Part shown: positions 41,975-52,320 of the stretch, in pieces | Numbering within the stretch: the first letter of the stretch is position 1 | Layout of the letters: every line of letters starts with the position of its first letter | Notes under the pieces: generated by a model | The model's input: the letters and a program-made list of their open reading frames with translations, nothing else | Databases searched by the model: none | Told to the model about the DNA's origin: nothing | Source of the DNA: Schistocerca nitens | Taxonomy: Eukaryota > Arthropoda > Insecta > Orthoptera > Acrididae | Length of the DNA stretch: 64,000 bases | Assembly (NCBI RefSeq): GCF_023898315.1 | Contig: NC_064621.1 | Location: 537,437,383 to 537,501,382 of the forward strand | Direction of reading: 5' to 3' | Program-made: the position numbers and the translations under genes

Positions 41975-42240
41975 GAGTATAGTTCTTAACGGAGACAGAC
42001 CTTCAGACGTAAAAGTGGATTCGACTATTAGCAAGGGACTATTATGGCACCATTATCATTCGCAACACATGTAAGTTATAGAGGATAACGCCAGGAGCTG
42101 CAGCATGTGTTTGCTGATGGCGCTGTTTTATACAGACAAGTCGAAGCACTAGAAAAATGCAAGAAAGTGCATAAAGGCTTGCAGATAATGTAGCTTTCAG
42201 GAAGGATTAACTGTTGACCACCGAGGTAATCAAATTTAAC
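41975..42240 (+). mobile_element. LINE reverse-transcriptase relic
   Basis: Broken plus-strand reading gives SCSMC-FADGAVLYRQVEALEKC in mixed frames (about 42100-42170), similar to the active-site neighbourhood of the jockey-like LINEs, with Gly in place of the second Asp. It may be the upstream part of the relic at 45700-46205, separated by later insertions. Confidence 0.45.
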
Positions 42241-42977
42241 GTATTTCGCACAAATAGGTGTAAAGATCCTGACTGTTACAACAGCGAATATCAGATGGGC
42301 TTCAAGCGCAGGGACAAACACGAGAACACGAAAATTCAGAGCCGCGTTCTTATTTTTCAGTCTCGGCTTTAGCTAAACTTCAACGTGGACGTTATGAAAT
42401 AAAATATTACACTGCGTGGGTACTGTGAGCTTCGTGGAATGCTATAAACAACAGTGACCATGTATGGGAAAATGAACTGTGATTGCTGCTGTGAGACCTG
42501 TACTGTTTGCACTTAACTGAGTTGCGTGAACTAATGTACTTTAAAAAACTGATCTCGTTTGCTACTCACCAAATTACGGTGCGCGTTAAAATATTTACTG
42601 TCGCCGTGGAGACTTACAGTGGCGTTTGGCACTTGTTTTTCCCAGAACTATGAATTCGCGATCGTGATTGCTAAAAATCTACGGTCTGTGAAATCGCGAC
42701 CAGTGGGTCGAATTGAATACTGTACTGTTTTACAACTGTTTACGAGACGATAGGAAGAGAAATGTATGTGTAAGGAATGTTGTAATTGTACCTATACAAA
42801 CGTGGATTTATATAAAAAAAAGTCCGTTCTACTGGCCAATGACGTAAGAAATGTAGCGAAGAATGGAATAACCGCCTGGAGAAACATATTCCAAGCGTGA
42901 GGACATATTTGCTGCCATTTAAAATCCATGGAGCGGCTGTGATTACGCCTCCAGAAACGACGAGCCAGTGTTGACGT
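42241..42977. other. No recognised feature
   Basis: No motif or boundary identified. Confidence 0.4.
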
Positions 42978-42990
42978 GACAACGCATCGT

Positions 42991-43197
42991 TCAAATGGCT
43001 CTGAGCACTATGGGACTTAACATCTGTGGTCATCAGTCCCCTAGAACTTAGAACTACTTAAACCTAACTAATCTAAGAACAGCACACAACACCCAGTCAT
43101 CACGAGGCAGAGAAAATCCCTGACCCCGCCGGGAATCGAACCCGTGGACCCGGGCGCGGGAAGCGAGAACGCTACCGCACGACCACGAGCTGCGCAC
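42991..43197 (-). repeat. SINE with alternative tRNA-like head on the common tail
   Basis: The tail is the common one (TTCAAATGGCTCTGAGCAC), but the head reads, on the minus strand, as a different tRNA-like sequence. B box complement GGGAATCGAACCC, and CTACCGCACGACCACGAGCT at the head end. A perfect 13-bp duplication GACAACGCATCGT lies at 42978-42990 and 43198-43210. Confidence 0.95.
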
Positions 43198-43210
43198 GAC
43201 AACGCATCGT

Positions 43211-43491
43211 CTTCAAACATATAAGCTGCAACGCCAAGTGTTCTCCTCTATAAAGACTAAAAACATAAACAGTTCCAGATTTATTTTTACTTTGTAACTA
43301 ACTTTTCTCAATATTTACTTTCCTTAAATAAATATAGCTTTTACAATGTGTATTTTGAATCAGTGTTGACATCGTTAATTTCACCATAAAAAACATTCAT
43401 TACTACTAACTTCTTCTATCTTTCTTTATATCTTATTGTAGTTGTTATTGCTTGTTTCTTACGTATTATTTTGGAGGTGTGTGTTTTGATA
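43211..43491. other. No recognised feature
   Basis: AT-rich spacer before the Tc1-like element. Confidence 0.4.
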
Positions 43492-43493
43492 TA

Positions 43494-44915
43494 CACTCCT
43501 GGAAATTGAAATAAGAACACCGTGAATTCATTGTCCCAGGAAGGGGAAACTTTATTGACACATTCCTGGGGTCAGATACATCACATGATCACACTGACAG
43601 AACCACAGGCACATAGACACAGGCAACAGAGCATGCACAATGTCGGCACTAGTACAGTGTAAATCCACCTTTCGCAGCAATGCAGGCTGCTATTCTCCCA
43701 TGGAGACGATCGTAGAGATGCTGGATGTAGTCCTGTGGAACGGCTTGCCATGCCATTTCCACCCGGCGCCTCAGTTGGACCAGCGTTCGTGCTGGACGTG
43801 CAGACCGCGTGAGACGACGCTTCATCCAGTCCCAAACATGCTCAATGGGGGACAGATCCGGAGATCTTGCTGGCCAGGGTAGTTGACTTACACCTCCTAG
43901 AGCACGTTGGGTGGCACGGGATACATGCGGACGTGCATTGTCCTGTTGGAACAGTAAGTTCCCTTGCCGGTCTAGGAATGGTAGAACGATGGGTTCGATG
44001 ACGGTTTGGATGTACCGTGCACTATTCAGTGTCCCCTCGACGATCACCAGTGGTGTACGGCCAGTGTAGGAGATCGCTCCCCACACCATGATGCCGGGTG
44101 ATGGCCCTGTGTGCCTCGGTCGTATGCAGTCCTGATTGTGGCGCTCACCTGCACGGCGCCAAACACGCATACGACCATCATTGGTACCAAGGCAGAAGCG
44201 ACTCTCATCGCTGAAGACGACATGTCTCCATTCGTCCCTCCATTCACGCCTGTCGCGACACCACTGGAGGCGGGCTGCACGATGTTGGGGCGTGAGCGGA
44301 AGACGGCCTAACGGTGTGCGGGACCGTAGCCCAGCTTCATGGAGACGGTTGCGAATGGTCCTCGCCGATACCCCAGGAGCAACAGTGTCCCTAATTTGCT
44401 GGGAAGTGGCGGTGCGGTCCCCTACGGCACTGCGTAGGATCCTACGGTCTTGGCGTGCATCCGTGCGTCGCTGCGGTCCGGTCCCAGGTCGACGGGCACG
44501 TGCACCTTCCGCCGACCACTGGCGACAACATCGATGTACTGTGGAGACCTCACGCCCCACGTGTTGAGCAATTCGGCGGTACGTCCACCCGGCCTCCCGC
44601 ATGCCCACTATACGCCCTCACTCAAAGTCCGTCAACTGCACATACGGTTCACGTCCACGCTGTCGCGGCATGCTACCAGTGTTAAAGACTGCGATGGAGC
44701 TCCGTATGCCACGGCAAACTGGCTGACACTGACGGCGGCGGTGCACAAATGCTGCGCAGCTAGCGCCATTCGACGGCCAACACCGCGGTTCCTGGTGTGT
44801 CCGCTGTGCCGTGCGTGTGATCATTGCTTGTACAGCCCTCTCGCAGTGTCCGGAGCAAGTATGGTGGGTCTGACACACCGGTGTCAATGTGTTCTTTTTT
44901 CCATTTCCAGGAGTG
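43494..44915 (-). mobile_element. Tc1-like transposon, 1422-bp family, copy A
   Basis: Ends CACTCCTGGAAATTGAAAT (left) and the complement of CACTCCTGGAAATGGAAAA (right) form about 27 bp of inverted repeat with two mismatches. TA duplication at 43492-43493 and 44916-44917. The length is exactly that of copies B (50897-52318) and C (56948-58369). Confidence 0.97.
43649..44671 (-). pseudogene. Tc1-like transposase (DD32E spacing), one nonsense codon
   Basis: The gene would give a 340-residue DDE transposase from the ATG at 44671 (MPRQRGREPYVQLTDFE). Codon 18, which is CGA in copy C, is TGA here at 44618-44620. The rest of the frame is open to 43649. It contains the two helix-turn-helix motifs (WTYRRIAQHVGREVSTVHRC; DTVAPGVSARTIRNRL) and the catalytic FSDESRFCLG, QQDNARPHV and SPDLSPIEHVW, with 32 residues between the second Asp and the Glu. 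A GTG a few codons after the stop begins the longest remaining frame but would lack the first segment. Probably inactive. Confidence 0.93.
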
Positions 44916-45166
44916 TATGTGGACAGTGTATTTTCAGGCGTGTTTACATATTTTGTTGTGGTATGTGCCAGAGCACGTAATTTGCAGCGTCCGCCATTAA
45001 ATTCTCAGCGCCGACCAATCAGTTGTGGGCCACTTGTCTTCTATTTGTGCCAGGAACGCTGTTGGTGGGAATTCTGAATCTGACAGCTATCAGCTACGTT
45101 AAGAGTGTTTACATTCGAAAAGAAATCTTATTACGACGTATCCACACCAAGTGCAGGTTTATTAGG

Positions 45167-45369
45167 TTCAAAATGGTTCAAATGGTTCTCAGCACTATGG
45201 GACTTAACGTCTGAGGTCATCAGTCCCCTAGAACGTAGAACTACTTAAACCTAACTAATCTAAGGACGTCACACACATCCATGCCCGAGGCAGGATTCGA
45301 ACCTGCGACCGTAGCGGTCGCGCGGATCCAGACTGTAGCGCCTAGAACAGCTGGGCCACTGCGGCCCGC
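45167..45369 (-). repeat. tRNA-derived SINE, common family
   Basis: Starts TTCAAAATGGTTCAAATGG. B box complement GGATTCGAACC. Flanked by TGCAGGTTTATTAGG (45152-45166) and TGCAAGCTTATTAGG (45370-45384), 15 bp with two mismatches. Confidence 0.93.
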
Positions 45370-45384
45370 TGCAAGCTTATTAGG

Positions 45385-45699
45385 CTCTTGCAGTTATAAC
45401 TGAATAAAATTATCAAACAATGGAAAATCCAAACAGTTGAATAAAATTATAGTCACTTCCTTTATTATTTGCGGGAGCTTTCGTGTTTTATGTTCTTTTG
45501 GTGCTCGCTGACAAACTGTGACGCGATTATTTTCTTTAAGTTTGGACGCAAAGCGGGTTATTTTGAGTTTACAAAGCGACATACACGGTAAAAATTACGC
45601 ACAGTACATCGGTGAGAACCTTTTTCTTCACATATGGCTCAAATTGTCACTGAACTACGTAACACAGCATATTATGGTTTAATTTCGTTACATTACTGT
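45385..45699. other. No recognised feature
   Basis: AT-rich, one 62-codon minus-strand frame without motif. Confidence 0.35.
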
Positions 45700-46205
45700 C
45701 ATTTTCATGACCACACTGAGACTCATTAAAAAAATCCTGATGAATTGTTATACACCTACGAAGGAGGTTGCTTGCAAAACTTTTTTCCGGCTGATACCTG
45801 AACCGTACTCACCGGTCTGGGACCCATACTAGAAAACAGAGAAGGTGCGAAGAAGAGCAGCGCGTTTTGTCACGATTCTTTTAGTAAGCGCTAAAGAGTC
45901 AGGGAGATGATCATCAAACTCAAGTCGCAAAGGTTTCAAGAGACGATATGTGCATCATCACATAGTTTACTGTGAAAATTCCTGTAAAATTTAACGAATA
46001 CATCGCTTCCTCCTACAGCTAGCTCGCGAAAACTGCGTAAAATCAGAGCGATTAGTCCACACAGAAGCGTAGCAGCGATTGTTCTTCCCAAGCCCAGTGA
46101 ACCGGAATGGCAGAAGGTTGACAATAGTACACATAGTACCTTCCGCCACATACCACCGTAAGGTGACATGTGGAGTAAAGATGCAGATGCAGTGAGTCGT
46201 CCTGC
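45700..46205 (+). mobile_element. 3' end of a jockey-like LINE, decayed
   Basis: The reading in mixed frames recalls LINE C-termini: a KEVACKT-like piece near 45760, YSPVWDPY-like near 45815 (CACCGGTCTGGGACCCATAC) and RRRAARFVT-like near 45860. The 3' region TTCCGCCACATACC... GTGACATGTGGAGTA (46140-46177) parallels 34700-34730, followed by an AGATGCAGATGCAG tail. Confidence 0.7.
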
Positions 46206-46775
46206 ACAGTGGGTGTCACAGTCTACGATCAAGATTCTCCTGTCGAAAAGCCGCCATTGGAAATCAAATTTACCACTCCCTATTAATTAACGACGACTTT
46301 CCTCACCTTCATTTTTTTGATGCAACGCTGCTCAGCACTCGAGACGGACAAAACACTCAACCCCGTCCTCGCTGCGATAAGCCCCTCGTTAAAAGTCCTC
46401 ACACTGTCATGAGACTACATACATTACGAGTTAATTGACGACCAGTTACGAGAAATGGCTCTCAATGTGCAGCTCATGTGCTAGAAATTTGCGTCGAGCT
46501 GGGCGACAGAACTTGCAAGGTTCAAAGAGCTGGACCGACAGCAGCAAGAAAATAACCGCCTTAGGAACAAACCACCAATCTTCGCCAGGCTGAAGCATCA
46601 TATCACCTGACAGACTTACAGATATGCGGCAGTCTCAGAGATGTCGTCGATATGCCTGTGTGTAGCATAACGATTTTAGAACATTGGGATTAATAGCTGC
46701 AAATGTTGATAGAAGGAGGAATGAAGAGGAATCACAGATGAGAATGGAAAGGAAGGAAGGAGGACAATAATTTTC
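46206..46775. other. No recognised feature
   Basis: No frame or boundary of note. An A/G-rich run lies at 46725-46760. Confidence 0.4.
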
Positions 46776-48064
46776 CACTACTGGCCATTAAAGTTGCTAC
46801 ACCACGAAGATCACGTGCTACAGACGCGAAATTTAACCGACAGGAAGAAGATGCTGTGATATGCAAATGACTAGCATTTCAGAGCATTCACACAAGGTTG
46901 GCGCCGGTGGCGACACCTACAACGTGCTGACACAAGGAAAGTTTCCAACCGATCTCTCGTACACAAACAGCAGTTGACCGGCGTTGCCTGGTGAAACATT
47001 GTCATGATGCCTCGTGTAAAGAGGAGAAATGCCTACCATCATGTTTCCGACTTTCATAAAGGTCGGATTGTAGCCTGTCGCGATTGCGGTTTATCGTATC
47101 GCGACATTGCTGCTCCCGTTGGTCGAGATCCAATGACTGTTAGCAGAATATGGAATCGGTGGGTTCAGGAGGGTAATACGGAACGCCGTGCTGGATCCCA
47201 ACGGCCTCGTATCACTAGCAGTCGGGATGACAGGCATCTTATCCGCATGGCTGTAACGGATCGTGCAGCCACGTCTCGATCCCTTAGTCAACAGATGGGG
47301 ACGTTTGCAAGACAACAAACATCTGCAGAACAGCATTGACTATCAGCTCGGAGACCATGGCTCGCCTGCGATGGTGTAGTCAAGGACGAACCTGGGTGCA
47401 CGAATGGCAAAATGTCATTTTTTCGGATAAATCCAGGTTCTGTCCGTGTTTGGCGACATCGCGGTGAACGCACAATGGAAGCGTGTATTCGTCATTGCCA
47501 TACTGGCGTATCACCCGGCTTGATGGTATGGGGAGCCACTGGTTACACGTCTCGGTCACCTCTTGTTCGCACTTACGACCCGTGGCTCTACCCTTCATTC
47601 GCCCCCTGCAAAACCCTACATTTCAACGAGGTAGTGCACGATCGCATGTTGCAGGTCCTGTACGGGCCTTTCTGGATAGAGAGAATGTTCGACTGGTGTC
47701 CTGGCCAGCACATTCTCCAGATCTCTCACCAATTGAAAACGTCTGGTCAATGGTGGCCGAGCAACTGGCTCGTCACAATACACCAGTCCCTACTCTTGAT
47801 GAACTGTGGTATCGTGTTGGAGCTGCATGGGCAGTTGTACCTGTGCACGCCATCCAAGCTCTGTTTGACTCAATGCCCAGGCGTAGTAAGGCCGTTATTA
47901 CGGCCAGAGGTGGTTGTTCTGGGTACTGCTTTCTCAGGATCTATGCACCCAAACTGCGTGAAAGTGCAATCACATGTCAGTTCTAGTATAATATATTTGT
48001 CCAATGAATACCCGTTTATCATCTGCATTTCTTCTTGATGTAGCAATTTGAATGGCCAGTAGTA
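46776..48064 (+). mobile_element. Tc1-like transposon (CACTACTGG ends), second copy, internally deleted
   Basis: Left end CACTACTGGCCATTAAAG, right end AATGGCCAGTAGT. Same family as 35082-36589 but in the opposite orientation and without the inserted SINE. The TA duplication has decayed on both sides. About 150-200 bp is missing near 47335-47375 compared with the other copy's coding order. Confidence 0.9.
47007..47930 (+). pseudogene. Tc1-like transposase (DD34E), decayed
   Basis: Starts at the second of two adjacent ATGs (47007), giving MPRVKRRNAYHHVSDFHKGR, the family N-terminus whose ATG is lost in the copy at 35-36 kb. Helix-turn-helix segments CGLSYRDIAAPVGRDPMTVS and RIWNRWVQEGNTERRAG follow. 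The frame breaks near 47335, where the middle region is deleted. Later blocks are VRVWRHRGERTMEACIRHCH (47412 on) and, in another frame, ARSHVAGPVRAFLDRENVRL and HSPDLSPIENVWSMVAEQLA (Glu kept). The second-Asp motif QQDNARPH has become QRGSARSH, so its Asp is lost. It is non-functional. Confidence 0.88.
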
Positions 48065-48649
48065 GCAGGGAAACCGAACATTCCGATTCCAAAACGTTCG
48101 TCATTCCAACGCTCTGGGAGCTCAGAGAGCAGAGTAAACACGCACCGGATTCGAACGTGGCTTCTTGGCTGGGCGTGAGGAAGAGGATGGTGGGGTTGTG
48201 CCACGGATGGATCCTCTTGACAGAATAACAACATTTACTGATCAGCTGTAGTGACTGGTTGTTGGCCCTCTGGACGAGGTTTGCTTCCGCTCGTAATATT
48301 CTCGGTGGGTACGAAGGTGGCCGCCGGACGGTCACACGTCCGCCCGCTGGTGCGACTGTAGCTCCGCTGTCGTAACTGCAATCCTCTGCCTCGGCCGCAA
48401 CGCTACGGCCTCGCTGACTTGTGCCTCGGCGGCTGGAACCACGCGCCGTGGTACTTTGTTGCGATTCGCGGCTGGATGGAGGTCGGGGCGTGGAGTCAGT
48501 GCGACATGTCAGTCCCTGACTCAGCGACCATCCCCGACTGCCGCTGTCTGGCGTCGGTGGGCCATGACTCCTTCCGCGGTCACGGTGTTTGTGGAGGCAG
48601 CGTCCCAGGACGGTGGCGATAGTGTGTTATCACAGCGTATCCCAGAGAT
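48065..48649. other. No recognised feature; CpG-rich 48270-48620
   Basis: GC-rich block with overlapping plus-strand frames (48419-48695) lacking motifs. Confidence 0.4.
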
Positions 48650-49335
48650 GATTTTTATTAAAGGTATACACGGACATTGTGCCGATGTGAAATGATGCTT
48701 TACCGCTAAATACTAGCTTTGAAATGAGCCGGTCATCTGTTGCTAAAGGTCAGACTCGCAGAAATCAATTCTTTTCACCTTATCAGCTACGGAAAGGACT
48801 CTCCAAATGGTCGGTTCCGGAATTTGCAGCTCTCTGCTACCTCGGCGAGTCAATTTTTCTAAACTGCGTGCAAATCCTTCCTGAATGCGAGCAAAATTTT
48901 TTCCAAATGCGAGGCTGTCCGGAACCTTTCCCTTTGCAAAAACACCCTTTCTTTAGAACTGTTCTTACCAACGTACGATAGACCACTTATCAGGAGGTTG
49001 AACACCATACTTGATTCAAAATGCACGCTGAAGAACTGTTCAAAATGGTTCAAAAGGCTATGAGCACTATGGCACTTAACACGTGAGGTCATCAGTCCCC
49101 TAGAACTTAGAACTACGTAAGCCTAACTAACCTAAGGACATCACACACATCCATGCCCGAGGCAGGATTCGAACCTGCGACCGCATCAGTCGCGCGGTTA
49201 TGGACTTAAGCGGCTAGAACCGATCGACCACCGCGGCCGGCTGAAGAACTGTCGTCGACTCACTTCTATCGTACTCGATGACACAAAAACCTTTTTCTTG
49301 AGCAGTCACTGTCTTTGCTCTAACCGCAGAAATGT
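48650..49335 (-). pseudogene. Mariner-like transposase N-terminal relic split by a SINE
   Basis: Related to the intact 350-residue transposase at 19179-20231. On the minus strand, TAQEKGFCVIEYDRSESTTV-LQ (49253-49330) is followed by the SINE. It then continues RAF-IKYGVQPPDKWSIVRW and KGVFAKGKGSGQPR, matching the helix-turn-helix and CLCKGK-GRP segments. Next come RRGSRELQIPEPTIWRVL near 48780-48850, and LVFSGKASFHIG near 48680-48710. In that last block the first catalytic SDE motif has become SGK. The C-terminal half is absent. Several stops and shifts are present. Confidence 0.75.
49040..49241 (-). repeat. tRNA-derived SINE inside the mariner-like relic
   Basis: Common-family SINE, minus strand, B box complement GGATTCGAACC. 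Perfect 11-bp duplication TGAAGAACTGT at 49029-49039 and 49242-49252. It interrupts the relic between a Leu-Gln pair and the following Arg-Ala-Phe. Confidence 0.94.
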
Positions 49336-49419
49336 AGGTTCCGTGGCCAACCTCGCTCCTAGCGACCAAATGAAACTTTCGAGCTTCCTTCAATCTACGA
49401 CGGAAAGAGCGTAGCTCTC

Positions 49420-49918
49420 CTTTTACAAAATTGTTAAGGCTTTCGTGGCCACTTGTTGACAAACTGCCTATTGGCTTCTGTCTCGGGTTCTTCGGCCGAC
49501 GTTCATCTAATGATTTTTCTGACGTTTCGCCAGCACGAGTGGCTGGCATTGTCAAAGCTTCACCCTCCATTGCCGGTGGTGAACTGGAGCCGAGCTCGCG
49601 GGCGCAGACTATATGTACCTGGCGCGCCAACGTCCGAGGGCTTCTCCGCGGTCATTTCCGGTGCGGTTCTCCTCTTGCTACCTGCGACGGTCGTTCGCTG
49701 CAGTACGGGAAGCCAGGATCCGTTTACCTTAAGGCTTTCCTCTTTCTTGTTGAAACTGTTCGCGTGTTTTTGTATTTCTACAGCTTCTCTAAACAAGCGC
49801 GTGTGATAGTGCTTCTCTACAGCCAGAACTTCCGTGTCGGCGAATTTTATTACGTGGTCGGTCTCATTCAGTGCGTGCTCTGCCACGGCCGATTTCTCCA
49901 CCTGCCCCAACCTGCCGT
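49420..49918 (-). mobile_element. 3' fragment of a Penelope-like element
   Basis: The minus-strand frame 49560-49928 reads RLGQVEKSAVAEHALNETDH, then KFADTEVLAVEKHYHTRLFR. It continues EAVEIQKHANSFNKKEESLK and VNGSWLPVLQRTTV. This is the region after the GIY-YIG nuclease motif in Penelope-like retroelements. The reverse transcriptase and the GIY-YIG core are missing. On its 5' side it abuts a 5S-derived SINE. Confidence 0.7.
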
Positions 49919-50210
49919 GAAGGCCCACCGGTACCGACCGGCCGCCGCGTCATCCTCAACCCATAGGCGTCACTGTATGCGGATGGCAGCACACCGTTCT
50001 CGCAGCCGTATGTCACTTTCCGAAACCGGAGCCGCTACTTTCCAATCAAGTAGCTCCTCAGTTCGCCTCACAAAGGCTGAGTGCACCCCGCTTGCCAACA
50101 GCGCTCGGTAGACCGGATGGTTACCCATCCAAGTGCTAGCCCAGCCTGACAGCGCTTAACTTCGGTGATCTGACGGGAACCGGTGTTACCACTGCGGCAA
50201 GGCCGTTGGC
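49919..50210 (-). repeat. 5S-rRNA-derived SINE (SINE3-like)
   Basis: Minus strand from 50210: about 118 bp closely resemble 5S rRNA, starting GCCAACGGCC. It has GATCACCGAAGTTAAGCGC (box A region), GGGCTAGCACTTGGATGGGT (intermediate element and box C) and a closing GCGCTGTTGGC. The 5S-like head is joined to a roughly 170-bp body (GACATACGGCTGCGAGAACG, CAGTGACGCCTATGGG, GCGGCGGCCGGTCGGTACCG). The 5S internal Pol III promoter would drive its transcription. Headless relatives occur at 4795-4935 and 21205-21365. No clear target duplication was found. Confidence 0.85.
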
Positions 50211-50379
50211 CTTCCCTATTACACTAAATGTAAAAGACACGTAACTCAGGTACGATTCTCGTGTTTTCTGTGCTCTTTAAGCCCATCAGCGCTCTGTGGT
50301 TGTAGAAGTCAGATAACACGCTCGCGAAGCTATTGAGACATGAACAGTATATACAACAGTCGAAAAAGTGAGTATTGTT

Positions 50380-50880
50380 TAGGTGAATGTAGCGAAACTA
50401 TTAGAGCAGAAATGCTGTTGTGTGTTGAAGAGTATCCCGATCGTGCCAAGCACTCACAATCTGTCTTTGCAAACGTTATAAAAAAGTTCTAGAAACTGAA
50501 AGTGTGGAGAATAAAGTACACCAAGGGAAAAGAAGTGCAATACTGGTGAAAGAAATGAAACCAATATTTTAACAAAAGTAACACACAGCACAAATGTCCC
50601 TGAGAGGTATCTGGGATGTACGAGAGGGATAAACCAAACGAGTGTTCAGCGAACACTAGATTCCATCCCATTTCATCCTCTGCACATTTCGCTGCATCTA
50701 CAGCTCATGGCACCGACTGCCAAAATTGGTTACAATTCTACGAACGTTATCTAAAAAAAGTGCAAAGTGATGCGGCAGATCTATGCAAAATTTTATTTAC
50801 GGTAGAAAAAACAACGTTCTTGATCTATCAACGTTTGGTGCGTGTTTTTAGTGACCCGCAGCACTGGTCCCTGTTTTAAT
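50380..50880 (+). pseudogene. Relic of a DUF4817-type (mariner-related) transposase
   Basis: Mixed plus-strand frames give CVEEYPDRAKHSQSVFANVI (DNA-binding start), SVQRTLDSIPFHPLHISLHL (the 'SVqRiLkr-kfHPYHxsLhQ' signature) and ILFTVEKTTF. In the last block the first catalytic Asp of 'LFTDEATF' is Val. It is then FSDPQHWS, a 'NPHWS'-like end. At least three frame breaks. No ends found; the Tc1-like copy B starts right after it. Confidence 0.6.
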
Positions 50881-50896
50881 GGCGCGAGTCTAAATA

Positions 50897-52318
50897 CACT
50901 CCTGGAAATAGAAAAAAGAACACATTGACACCGGTGTGTCAGACCCCCAATACTTGCTCCGGACACTGCGAGAGGGCTGTACAAGCAATGATCACACGCA
51001 CGGCACAGCGGACACACCAGGAACCGCGGTGTTGGCCGTCGAATGGCGCTAGCTGCGCAGCATTTGTGCACCGCCGCCGTCAGTGTCAGCCAGTTTGCCG
51101 TGGCATACGGAGCTCCATCGCAGTCTTTAACACTGGTAGCATGCCGCGACAGCGTGGACGTGAACCGTATGTGCAATTGACGGACTTTGAGTGAGGGCGT
51201 ATAGTGGGCATGCGGGAGGCCGGGTGGACGTACCGCCGAATTGCTCAACACGTGGGGCGTGAGGTCTTCACAGTACATCGATGTTGTCGCCAGTGGTCGG
51301 CGGAAGGTGCACGTGCCCGTCGACCTGGGACCGGACCGCAGCGACGCACGGATGCACGCCAAGACCGTAGGATCCTACGCAGTGCCGTAGGGGACCGCAC
51401 CGCCACTTCTCAGCAAATTAGGGACACTGTTGCTCCTGGGGTATCGGCGAGGACCATTCGCAACCGTCTCCATGAAGCTGGGCTACGGTCCCGCACACCG
51501 TTAGGCCGTCTTCCGCTCACGCCCCAACATCGTGCAGCCCGCCTCCAGTGGTGTCGCGACAGGCGTGAATGGAGGGACGAATAAAGACGTGTCGTCTTCA
51601 GCGATGAGAGTCGCTTCTGCCTTAGTGCCAATGATGGTCGTATGCGTGTTTGGCGCCGTGCAGGTGAGCGCCACAATCAGGACTGCATACGACCGAGGCA
51701 CACAGGGCCAACACCCGGCATCATGGTGTGGGGAGCGATCTCCTACACTGGCCGTACACCACTGGTGATCGTCGAGGGGACACTGAATAGTGCACGGTAC
51801 ATCCAAACCGTCATCGAACCCATCGTTCTACCATTCCTAGACCGGCAAGGGAACTTGCTGTTCCAACAGGACAATGCACGTCCGCATGTATCCCGTGCCA
51901 CCCAACGTGCTCTAGAAGGTGTAAGTCAACTACCCTGGCCAGCAAGATCTCCGGATCTGTCCCCCATTGAGCATGTTTGGGACTGGATGAAGCGTCGTCT
52001 CACGCGGTCTGCACGTCCAGCACGAACGCTGGTCCAACTGAGGCGCCAGGTGGAAATGGCATGGCAAGCCGTTCCACAGGACTACATCCAGCATCTCTAC
52101 GATCGTCTCCATGGGAGAATAGCAGCCTGCATTGCTGCGAAAGGTGGATATACACTGTACTAGTGCCGACATTGTGCATGCTCTGTTGCCTGTGTCTATG
52201 TGCCTGTGGTTCTGTCAGTGTGATCATGTGATGTATCTGACCCCAGGAATGTGTCAATAAAGTTTCCCCTTCCTGGGACAATGAATTCACGGTGTTCTTA
52301 CTTCAATTTCCAGGAGTG
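50897..52318 (+). mobile_element. Tc1-like transposon, 1422-bp family, copy B
   Basis: Inverted ends CACTCCTGGAAAT...; TA duplication at 50895-50896 and 52319-52320. Same length as copies A and C and very similar in sequence, in the opposite orientation to both. Confidence 0.97.
51141..52163 (+). pseudogene. Tc1-like transposase (DD32E spacing), two nonsense codons
   Basis: 340-codon transposase gene, same as copies A and C, starting ATG at 51141 (MPRQRGREPYVQLTDFE). Codon 18 is TGA (51192-51194), the same change as in copy A. Codon 148, Trp in copy C, is TAA (51582-51584). Catalytic blocks remain: FSDESRFCLS, QQDNARPHV and SPDLSPIEHVW. Helix-turn-helix WTYRRIAQHVGREVFTVHRC differs by one residue from copy C. 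Inactive. Confidence 0.93.
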
Positions 52319-52320
52319 TA

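Noticed and set aside
44450-44980. 176-codon plus-strand frame
   Set aside because: It lies opposite the Tc1-like transposase of copy A and recurs opposite copies B and C. It is an antisense shadow of a GC-rich coding region.
48419-48695. Possible host exon in the CpG-rich block
   Set aside because: No conserved protein pattern, and frames overlap each other.
50093-50210. Functional 5S rRNA gene
   Set aside because: The 5S-like segment is changed at several positions, has no T-run terminator after it, and is fused to a repeat body that occurs elsewhere without it.
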